A DNA stretch of 9,843 nucleotides from Flavobacteriaceae bacterium. Lineage in GTDB: Bacteria > Bacteroidota > Bacteroidia > Flavobacteriales > Flavobacteriaceae. Where the stretch lies: the NCBI GenBank assembly GCA_013001365.1, contig JABDMQ010000306.1, positions 1-9,843 of the forward strand. The letters run 5' to 3'. A model generated the notes under the pieces. The model was not told the DNA's origin. It saw only the letters and a program-made list of their open reading frames with translations, and ran no database searches. Positions 1 through 5,434 of this stretch are shown piece after piece. The position numbers and the translations under genes were made by a program. Every line of letters starts with the position of its first letter. Within the stretch, counting starts at the first letter, position 1.

Positions 1-166
1 AATCTGGAGAAATGCTCATGAGCTTTGAAAGGCTTCTGGCAGATTTCTTTTTGAGCAATTTATTCAAGCGTTCGGCTTCTTTCAAGAAGCATGCTTCTGT
101 ATGTAATGAAGTTGGTAATTCTTTCTCAAAATTGAGGGATTTGGCTGGCGAGAGGACTAATTTCAT
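1..166 (-). CDS. yaaA: YaaA family (DUF328/UPF0246) protein, N-terminal part, cut by window edge
   Basis: This frame is open from an ATG at 166 on the minus strand to the window edge, giving 55 codons. The product starts MKLVLSPAKSLNFEKELPT and continues to a KLMSIS stretch near residues 48-53. These match the YaaA family hallmarks, an N-terminal [IL]SPAK(S/T)L(D/N)[FY] motif and a later L-M-x-I-S. In E. coli, YaaA is a DNA-binding protein that limits Fenton damage by lowering free iron during peroxide stress. That role is known for the family and only inferred here. Roughly the last 200 of about 250 residues lie outside the window. The ATG fits the conserved family start and sits 18 nt after a TAnnTTTG element. 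The plus-strand frame over the same bases is a shadow. The gene diverges from the lipoprotein gene at 324 across a 157-bp spacer. Confidence 0.88.
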   Translation of the reverse strand, partial: MKLVLSPAKSLNFEKELPTSLHTEACFLKEAERLNKLLKKKSARSLSKLMSISPD

Positions 167-184
167 ACTGTTATCTTTTGAATT

Positions 185-192
185 CAAATTTA
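185..192 (-). promoter_or_regulatory. Candidate -7 promoter element of yaaA
   Basis: Read on the minus strand this is TAAATTTG, an exact match to the Bacteroidota -7 consensus TAnnTTTG. Its downstream edge is 18 nt before the yaaA ATG, which implies a leader of about a dozen bases. No TTG stands at the expected -33 spacing, so only half of the promoter is supported. Confidence 0.4.
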
Positions 193-323
193 CGACACAT
201 ATGTGAAAGATTCTCATCCCTTAATAATTTTTGTATTGGACGCTATAATTATTGTTTATTGGTAAAAATTCTTACGAATCCTTTTTATATATTGTATCCA
301 ATATCGAACGTCATCATTAACTA

Positions 324-1274
324 ATGAATAAAATTGTTCAACTATTAATATTAACTATTCTGTTTGCATTTGCGAGTTGCTCCAATGAGAATTTGGTTAT
401 TGAACAAGAAAATCAAAATAATTTAATTCTAAAAAAAATCACTTATGAGCGAACATCATTTCCAGGTTTTGGCCGTGTAATGAATTTTAATGGGTCCGGG
501 CAATATCTAAATAGTCAAACACTGGATGAATCTGAAACTGCACGGTCATATTTATATAATTCTGATGGGAAAATCGAAAGGTTGTCATATAATCCTCTTG
601 TAGATCCTCAAGGCGGAGGATATAAGAATTATGTTTATGTTGATAATCGACTTTCGGAATCTGACGAACAATTCGGAGACCTCATTGGGGCTGCTGAAAC
701 ATCGTACTATAGCTATATAGATAATAAAATTGAAAAACTAACTTCTGAAAATGCGAATCCTAATAATGCCAAACTCACTATTTATACATTCGCAGATAAC
801 AACTATCAACAACTTTTAAGATATGATTACTTCAGTGATGCAAATAATCTTACAGAACCAACAGCATCAATAATTCTATTTTACGATGACGATATGAGAA
901 TTATAAGAGAAGAATGGTGGGGTTACAGTTTTGCAACGCAAACTTTAAATTTAACATCTTATTTTGAACAAACTTTCGATGATAAAATCAATATGTTTAA
1001 AAATTCTTTACCCTTAGAGCTTATTGTTGAGTTTGATTTAACACCCGACGACAGAAATATGACGTATTCCGAAGTTTTTAATCGACTTTCTTCACCTAAC
1101 AATTTATTACGTAAAAAGCATTTTTCTGTTTCTTCAAACGGCCAAGAGAATTTAAATGCCGACTATAATTTTGTTTACACCTACAACACCGACAACTATC
1201 CTGTTGCAGCAGAACGATATAATGTTGGTGGTACCAACCCCACTCAAATCTATACGTTTGAATATTATGATTGA
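324..1274 (+). CDS. Putative lipoprotein of unknown function with YD-like repeats
   Basis: I do not recognise the family. The 316-residue product begins with a short charged N-terminus, a hydrophobic stretch (residues 6-17) and a lipobox FASC with Cys19, so it is very likely a signal-peptidase-II lipoprotein. The mature part contains loosely repeated tyrosine/asparagine-rich strands of the form YxYxxDxxI. Examples lie near residues 76-88 (YLYNSDGKIERLS), 103-112, 128-140, 153-170, 184-195 and 284-298. They recall YD/RHS-like or other beta-hairpin repeat proteins of Bacteroidota. The gene appears more AT-rich than its neighbours, by eye only. It stands alone on the plus strand. Its 3' end overlaps the convergent rluD 3' end by 10 bp. 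No good TAnnTTTG element is close to its start. An outer-membrane or periplasmic location is inferred. Confidence 0.8.
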   Translation: MNKIVQLLILTILFAFASCSNENLVIEQENQNNLILKKITYERTSFPGFGRVMNFNGSGQYLNSQTLDESETARSYLYNSDGKIERLSYNPLVDPQGGGYKNYVYVDNRLSESDEQFGDLIGAAETSYYSYIDNKIEKLTSENANPNNAKLTIYTFADNNYQQLLRYDYFSDANNLTEPTASIILFYDDDMRIIREEWWGYSFATQTLNLTSYFEQTFDDKINMFKNSLPLELIVEFDLTPDDRNMTYSEVFNRLSSPNNLLRKKHFSVSSNGQENLNADYNFVYTYNTDNYPVAAERYNVGGTNPTQIYTFEYYD

Positions 1275-2296
1275 TGTCTGGTATATTGGCGCCACTTCTC
1301 AACACATTGTGACATATCGTCCGGAATTTCTGAAGAAAACTTCATCAATTCACCCGTTTTAGGATGCTCAAAACCCAGCGTTTTGGCATGAAGTGCTTGC
1401 CTTGGTAATATCTTAAAACAATTATCCACAAACTGTTTGTACTTGGTGAAGGTGGTTCCCTTTAAGATCTTTTCGCCACCATAGCGCGCGTCATTGAAAA
1501 GGGTATGTCCGATGTGCTTCATATGTACACGTATCTGATGCGTCCTGCCGGTCTCGAGTTTACAGCTTACCAAAGTTACATAACCAAAACGTTCTATGAC
1601 TTTATAGTGTGTAACAGCTGGCTTTCCCTTATCCTCATCTTCTCCTTCAAATACAGTGTTCTGAAGTCTGTTCTTAGGGTGCCTTCCGATGTTTCCTTCA
1701 ATCCTTCCTTCATCTTCATCAATATTTCCCCAAACCAAGGCCACATATTCGCGTTCACTTGTCTTGTCAAAGAACTGCTTTGCAAGATGCGTCATGGCTT
1801 CTTCCGTTTTAGCAACCACCAAAAGACCACTTGTGTCCTTATCAATACGGTGCACAAGTCCAGGTCTCTCATTGGAATTCTTTGGAAGATTCTCAATATG
1901 AAAGGTCAGTGCGTTGATCAGCGTACCTGAATAATTTCCATGTCCAGGATGTACAACCATGCCAGCAGGTTTATTAACAACGAGAAGGTCTTCATCCTCG
2001 TAAACTATATCAATTGGAATATCCTCAGGTACTAATAGATTTTCATGTGGAGGATGAGCGAACATCACTCTTATCTTATCTCCGGGCTTGACCTTGTAAC
2101 TCGACTTTACCGGATTTTCGTTTACAAGTATACTCCCATTCTTTGCGGCCGCCTGAATCTTATTTCGGGTGGCATTCTCTACAAAATTCATGAGGTATTT
2201 ATCGATCCTCAACGGTTGTTGGCCCTTTTCAGCCGTGAACGTATAATGTTCGTAAAGATCATCGTTTTCCTCTATTTCAGAAGGTTCCTCTGTCAT
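1265..2296 (-). CDS. rluD: 23S rRNA pseudouridine synthase, RluD-type (RluA family)
   Basis: This enzyme converts specific uridines of 23S rRNA to pseudouridine; in E. coli RluD acts on helix 69. From the ATG at 2296 it has 343 residues, usual for the family. An S4 RNA-binding domain lies at about 27-80 (PLRIDKYLM to GDKIRV). The catalytic domain follows, with LLVVNKPAGMVVHP near 104-117, the signature HRIDKDTSGL at 149-158 whose first Asp (Asp152) is the expected catalytic residue, and GRTHQIRVH near 250-258. A TTG at 2305 would add three residues and overlap the upstream stop. I prefer the ATG, which starts 5 nt after the stop of the PASTA gene. The two genes are almost certainly cotranscribed. 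Which RluA-family target this copy modifies cannot be proven from sequence, but the S4 domain and motif set favour RluD over RluA or RluC. Confidence 0.93.
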   Translation of the reverse strand: MTEEPSEIEENDDLYEHYTFTAEKGQQPLRIDKYLMNFVENATRNKIQAAAKNGSILVNENPVKSSYKVKPGDKIRVMFAHPPHENLLVPEDIPIDIVYEDEDLLVVNKPAGMVVHPGHGNYSGTLINALTFHIENLPKNSNERPGLVHRIDKDTSGLLVVAKTEEAMTHLAKQFFDKTSEREYVALVWGNIDEDEGRIEGNIGRHPKNRLQNTVFEGEDEDKGKPAVTHYKVIERFGYVTLVSCKLETGRTHQIRVHMKHIGHTLFNDARYGGEKILKGTTFTKYKQFVDNCFKILPRQALHAKTLGFEHPKTGELMKFSSEIPDDMSQCVEKWRQYTRHQS

Positions 2297-2301
2297 AACG
2301 A

Positions 2302-2862
2302 TCAATTAGATGGGCGTTTCCCATTACCTAGGACTAGGTCGATCTTACTTGTTTTTTCGAGCTTGGTTCCAGGCTTTAGGACACTTCCTTTATATCGTAA
2401 TCCCAAAACCATGTCTTTCGCAATATTATCTTGATAGGTAACCTTGCCAACTTCAAAGCCCAAGGCCTTAAGTACTGGCTTAGCATTCCTGAAAGTTTGC
2501 TGTCGCAAGTCCGGGACAGTTATTTTTCGGTATCCCGAAGGATTCAAGGTTATATATATCTTCCTGTTTTCCTTGACCTTAGCACCTGCAGATGGGTCTT
2601 GATCAATTACTGAGTATTTCGGGTACTTAGGGTTGTAATTGGCAGAATCCTGGATTTCCATCATTAAGTCATTATCATTCAATTCAATTTGCGCAACCTC
2701 TATGGTTTTCCCTTTAAGGTCAGGAACCGTTTCGAACTCGTTATGATTCGTCGTGATCTTAAGCCATTGCAAAACCAAAAAACACAGAACAACAATTGCT
2801 ATAATAGCCAACAGTAACTGTTTAAGAAACACTTTACTGGTCAAGAATTTTACAATGCTCAT
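2302..2862 (-). CDS. Membrane-anchored protein with two PASTA domains
   Basis: The 186-residue protein has a short cytoplasmic N-terminus, one transmembrane helix at about 14-34, and two tandem PASTA domains facing the periplasm. PASTA1 spans about 44-108 (VPDLKGKT at its start, DQDPSAGAKV near its end). PASTA2 spans about 114-179 and begins VPDLRQQT. PASTA domains bind muropeptides or uncrosslinked peptidoglycan in Ser/Thr kinases and penicillin-binding proteins. Here there is no kinase or transpeptidase domain, so a sensing or scaffolding role in the envelope is inferred. It is followed immediately by rluD and diverges from ddl, a peptidoglycan precursor gene. The ATG at 2862 is the first residue before the membrane segment and lies 17 nt from a -7 element. 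Confidence 0.9.
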   Translation of the reverse strand: MSIVKFLTSKVFLKQLLLAIIAIVVLCFLVLQWLKITTNHNEFETVPDLKGKTIEVAQIELNDNDLMMEIQDSANYNPKYPKYSVIDQDPSAGAKVKENRKIYITLNPSGYRKITVPDLRQQTFRNAKPVLKALGFEVGKVTYQDNIAKDMVLGLRYKGSVLKPGTKLEKTSKIDLVLGNGKRPSN

Positions 2863-2879
2863 CTAAAAAATTTATCTCA

Positions 2880-2887
2880 CAAATATA
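2880..2887 (-). promoter_or_regulatory. Candidate -7 promoter element of the PASTA-rluD unit
   Basis: The minus strand reads TATATTTG, an exact TAnnTTTG match. It ends 17 nt before the ATG of the PASTA gene, the same geometry as at yaaA and at the M14 gene. A TTG lies only 9 nt upstream, too near for a -33 box, so the upstream element is not supported. Confidence 0.4.
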
Positions 2888-2964
2888 TAAAATCTGCAAG
2901 GTTTTTAGTTTACAGATAATAAGTGATATTTTTACGAAAACGTTTATAATCGCGTTTTATTAGT

Positions 2965-3948
2965 ATGCAGAAACATATTGCCATAATTATGGGAGGTTAT
3001 TCAAGTGAATATGAGATCTCACTGAAAAGCGGACAAGTGGTCTACGACTCCTTGGACAATTCTAAATTTATTGGATATCGTATACATATTTTCAAGGATA
3101 GATGGGTGTACGTGGATAAAAGTGGCAATGAATTCCCGATCGACAAAAATGACTTTTCTGTTATGCTGAATGAAACAAAGACCACCTTCGATTGTGTCTT
3201 CAATGCCATTCACGGCACACCTGGCGAAGATGGTTTTATGCAAGGATACTTTGAATTACTCGATATATCACATACTAGTTGTTCGATGTACCAAGCAGCA
3301 CTGACTTTTAACAAACGAGATACCCTAGCAGTATTAAATCCATATGGAATAAAATGTGCCGAGTCCTATTATCTTGATAATGGTGACACCATTGAAGAAG
3401 ACCGCATTATTGACAAAGTTGGTCTACCCTGCTTTGTAAAGGCCAATAAAGCTGGAAGTAGTTTTGGTGTTAGCAAGGTTTACAAGAAAGAGGATCTTAA
3501 GGACGCCATTGAATTGGCATTTAATGAGGATAATGAGATCATTATTGAATCTTTCTTGGATGGCACAGAAGTATCAGTAGGTGTGATAAAATATAAAGGA
3601 GAGGTCAAAGTGCTTCCTATTACAGAAATTGTGAGTGATAACGATTTCTTCGATTATAAGGCCAAATATCTTGGCCAGTCCCAGGAGATCACTCCAGCAA
3701 GACTTACCAAAGACCAAGAAAACAAGGTCAATGCAGTGGCAAAGCAAGTCTATGAAATCCTCAAGTTAACAGGATTCTCGAGAAGCGAATATATTTTCAA
3801 GGATGGTGAGCCTCATCTTCTTGAAATAAATACCATCCCAGGACTTACCAAAGAAAGCATCTTGCCGCAACAAGCAGCACATGCCGGTATTAGCTTAACG
3901 GAACTGTTCAGTAATGCCATTGAAGAAGCATTGAATAAAAAACTGTAA
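2965..3948 (+). CDS. ddl: D-alanine--D-alanine ligase
   Basis: This cytoplasmic ATP-grasp enzyme joins two D-alanines for the peptidoglycan stem peptide. The 327 residues hold the family motifs in order: GGYSSEYEIS with Glu15, HGTPGEDGFMQG at 83-94, KANKAGSSFGV at 159-169 for ATP and phosphate, the omega-loop FFDYKAKYLG at 228-237, and EINTIPGLTKESILPQQ at 287-303. The Lys-Tyr pair of the omega loop (Tyr235) points to D-Ala-D-Ala rather than D-Ala-D-lactate specificity. One metal-binding position, Asp257 in E. coli DdlB, aligns to Glu275 here in SRSEYIF, a conservative change that I believe is common in flavobacterial Ddl. The gene heads an apparent operon with coaD (9-bp gap) and the VOC gene. 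It shares a 102-bp divergent region with the PASTA gene. An imperfect -7 match, TATTTTTA at 2927-2934, lies upstream. Confidence 0.96.
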   Translation: MQKHIAIIMGGYSSEYEISLKSGQVVYDSLDNSKFIGYRIHIFKDRWVYVDKSGNEFPIDKNDFSVMLNETKTTFDCVFNAIHGTPGEDGFMQGYFELLDISHTSCSMYQAALTFNKRDTLAVLNPYGIKCAESYYLDNGDTIEEDRIIDKVGLPCFVKANKAGSSFGVSKVYKKEDLKDAIELAFNEDNEIIIESFLDGTEVSVGVIKYKGEVKVLPITEIVSDNDFFDYKAKYLGQSQEITPARLTKDQENKVNAVAKQVYEILKLTGFSRSEYIFKDGEPHLLEINTIPGLTKESILPQQAAHAGISLTELFSNAIEEALNKKL

Positions 3949-3957
3949 TTTTAGGTT

Positions 3958-4416
3958 ATGAAGCGAGCATTATTTCCAGGATCCTTCGATCCCTTGACAT
4001 TGGGACATTATGACATCATTCAAAGAGGTGTGACGCTTTTTGATGAAGTAATAGTGGCCATAGGTATCAATGCGGACAAGAACTATATGTTCTCCTTGGA
4101 CCAGAGAAAGAAATTCATAGTAGATGCCTTTAAAGACGAACCTAAAGTAAAGGTTGTCACTTATAAAGGCCTAACAGTTCATTTCTGCAAGGAACTTGGT
4201 GTAGAATTCATTCTTAGGGGCTTACGCAATCCCGCAGATTTTGAATTCGAAAAGGCCATAGCACATACCAATCGTGACCTAGCCCCTATAGAGACCGTGT
4301 TCTTGCTGACTGCTGCTAAGACTTCATATATTGCGTCTTCCATAGTACGAGATGTCATCAGGAATGATGGCGATTATACCAAATTGGTACCGAAGAGCGT
4401 AAGGATAGAGAAATGA
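3958..4416 (+). CDS. coaD: Phosphopantetheine adenylyltransferase
   Basis: CoaD catalyses the penultimate step of coenzyme A synthesis, 4'-phosphopantetheine plus ATP to dephospho-CoA plus pyrophosphate, in the cytoplasm. The 152-residue length is close to the normal size of about 160. The nucleotidyltransferase signature FPGSFDPLTLGH at residues 6-17 carries the TxGH motif with His17. RGLRNPADFEFEKAIAHTNR at 87-106 is the substrate-binding block, ETVFL follows at 112-116, and IASSIVRDV at 125-133 is the family's ISSTxVR motif with Ala in place of the first Ser. It starts 9 bp after ddl, and its TGA stop overlaps the start of the next gene in an ATGA arrangement. This implies cotranscription and probably coupled translation of the three genes. 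Confidence 0.97.
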   Translation: MKRALFPGSFDPLTLGHYDIIQRGVTLFDEVIVAIGINADKNYMFSLDQRKKFIVDAFKDEPKVKVVTYKGLTVHFCKELGVEFILRGLRNPADFEFEKAIAHTNRDLAPIETVFLLTAAKTSYIASSIVRDVIRNDGDYTKLVPKSVRIEK

Positions 4417-4823
4417 CTCCTTTTAAGTTAAATTCCATAGATCATGTTGCTATTCGTGTCAAGGACATGCAAAAGTCTATTGATTGGTACACTAGAACAT
4501 TAGGGATGAAAGCACATAAATTCAAGGAATGGGGAGAGTATCCAATATTCATGATGCGAGATAAACTGGCAGTAGCCATTTTTCCATCCAATCCTAACAT
4601 CAAGAATTCAGAACGTTTGTCTAATAACATCAAGATCGATCACTTCGCTTTTAATGTTTCACTAGAAGATTTTAATAAAGCACAGGAATATTTTGTTTCA
4701 CTTGGAGAAACCTTTGTATTTCAAGACCATCACTACACACACTCCATTTATCTTAAAGACCCAGACAAGCATACTGTTGAGTTAACAACATTGGTGGTTG
4801 ATGAGGACAAATTCTATAATTAG
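4413..4823 (+). CDS. VOC superfamily (glyoxalase/dioxygenase fold) protein
   Basis: The 136-residue protein has two beta-alpha-beta-beta-beta modules of the vicinal oxygen chelate fold. Module one begins with IDHVAIRVKDM (9-19) followed by a helix SIDWYTRTLGM. Module two begins KIDHFAFNV (74-82) and ends DPDKHTVELTT (116-126). His11, His77 and Glu123 occupy the usual metal-ligand positions. This His-His-Glu set is seen in FosA and extradiol dioxygenases. The fourth ligand of glyoxalase I is not evident near residues 50-58. The substrate cannot be deduced. Detoxification or small-molecule modification is a guess from the family. The start overlaps the coaD stop by 4 nt, so it probably belongs to the ddl-coaD unit. 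The tetR gene follows 60 bp downstream behind its own operator-like site. Confidence 0.88.
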   Translation: MTPFKLNSIDHVAIRVKDMQKSIDWYTRTLGMKAHKFKEWGEYPIFMMRDKLAVAIFPSNPNIKNSERLSNNIKIDHFAFNVSLEDFNKAQEYFVSLGETFVFQDHHYTHSIYLKDPDKHTVELTTLVVDEDKFYN

Positions 4824-4855
4824 CCTATTCTGCGGCTTCTTTTGAACATATTTTG

Positions 4856-4863
4856 TATATTTA
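4856..4863 (+). promoter_or_regulatory. Candidate -7 element of the tetR promoter
   Basis: TATATTTA differs from TAnnTTTG at one base and ends 20 nt before the preferred tetR ATG, in line with the spacing seen at the other genes here. Its last base is the first base of the operator-like inverted repeat, so a bound repressor would cover the start of transcription. No TTG lies at the -33 distance. Confidence 0.28.
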
Positions 4864-4880
4864 TGAGTGTTCACTCACTT
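4863..4880. promoter_or_regulatory. Inverted-repeat operator site 1, upstream of tetR
   Basis: The site ATGAGTGTTCACTCACTT contains a perfect 6-bp inverted repeat, TGAGTG and CACTCA, around two bases. It lies a few bases before the preferred tetR start and next to a possible -7 element, the usual place for an autoregulatory TetR-family operator. The same site recurs at 5417-5434 with only the three central bases changed. That TetR binds it is inferred. Confidence 0.65.
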
Positions 4881-4883
4881 AAT

Positions 4884-5408
4884 ATGACATTAAAACAAAC
4901 TAAAATCCTGGAAGCAGCGCTTGAGCTATTTACTTCGGAAGGCTATCATGCCACCTCCACGTATAAAATAGCTAAGTATGCAGGTGTAAGTGAAGGGCTT
5001 ATTTTCAGGCATTTCCATAACAAGGAAGGATTGGCCAAAGCTATTATCAAGGATACTTCAATTAAGATTAACAAGCATCTGGATTCAATCACAAAAGAAG
5101 ATGACCCCAAACTAGTATTGATTGAAACCTTGAATCTTCCATTTAACTTGAATTCCTCGGAAATCCAAAATTGGAACCTATTCTTCAAACTTAAATGGGA
5201 ATTACCAGACAATAATCCTATCACAATGGAACTCATAAAGAAGACCTTAATCAAGGCCTTTACTAAATTACGTTATAAACATCCAGAACATGAGGCTAAC
5301 TTGGTCTTGAATATTTTAGAAGGAATTCTATCTTCTATTTTACAAGGTCAGGATGAGGACCAAAATGCATTCAACACCTTTTTACTGAATAAATACGGTC
5401 TTATTTGA
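4884..5408 (+). CDS. TetR/AcrR family transcriptional regulator
   Basis: From the ATG at 4884 the protein has 174 residues, short but within the family range. Residues 1-55 form the TetR DNA-binding domain: TKILEAALELFTSEGYHATS, then the helix-turn-helix with IAKYAGVSEGLIFRHF at about 29-44, and the conserved NKEGL at 46-50. The remainder is a helical, variable ligand-binding and dimerisation region that gives no hint of the inducer. Earlier starts are possible, an ATG at 4863 and a TTG at 4842. The first would put the operator inside the gene, and the family homology begins at 4884. Near-identical operator-like sites flank the gene, so autorepression is likely. Other targets are unknown. Its 3' end is 26 bp from the convergent sulP gene. 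The VOC gene upstream is a possible partner by position only. Confidence 0.92.
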   Translation: MTLKQTKILEAALELFTSEGYHATSTYKIAKYAGVSEGLIFRHFHNKEGLAKAIIKDTSIKINKHLDSITKEDDPKLVLIETLNLPFNLNSSEIQNWNLFFKLKWELPDNNPITMELIKKTLIKAFTKLRYKHPEHEANLVLNILEGILSSILQGQDEDQNAFNTFLLNKYGLI

Positions 5409-5416
5409 TAATCAAA

Positions 5417-5434
5417 ATGAGTAAACACTCACTT
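5417..5434. promoter_or_regulatory. Operator-like site 2 in the convergent gap between tetR and sulP
   Basis: ATGAGTAAACACTCACTT matches site 1 at 15 of 18 positions in the same orientation, differing only in the central three bases. It begins 8 bp after the tetR stop and ends one base before the sulP stop, so it nearly fills the 26-bp gap. A promoter role is not obvious there. It may be a second regulator binding site. It could also act as a weak bidirectional terminator: the TGAGT and ACTCA arms are flanked by AAAA before and TTTT after. The stem is only about 5 bp. Confidence 0.5.

Noticed and set aside
196..205. Perfect 10-bp palindrome CACATATGTG upstream of yaaA
   Set aside because: Several palindromes this short are expected by chance in about 10 kb. 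It is just upstream of the -7 element, but there is no second copy to support an operator.
1505..1930. A 141-codon plus-strand open frame opposite rluD
   Set aside because: It lies wholly antisense to a strongly supported conserved gene and has no recognisable motif.
2938..2945. AAACGTTT upstream of ddl, echoing the palindrome before the M14 gene
   Set aside because: Only 8 bp match, which is common in AT-rich DNA, and the flanks are not symmetrical.
4822..4844. Possible terminator between the VOC and tetR genes (AGCC and GGCT followed by a T-rich run)
   Set aside because: The stem is only 4 bp with an 8-base loop, too weak to call.
4842..4883. Earlier TTG and ATG starts for tetR
   Set aside because: They would translate through the operator-like repeat, and TetR family similarity begins at the ATG at 4884.
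4863..5434. The two 18-bp sites as att sites or a target duplication around a mobile tetR cassette
   Set aside because: They contain dyad symmetry typical of operators, there is no integrase or transposase, and tetR composition does not stand out.
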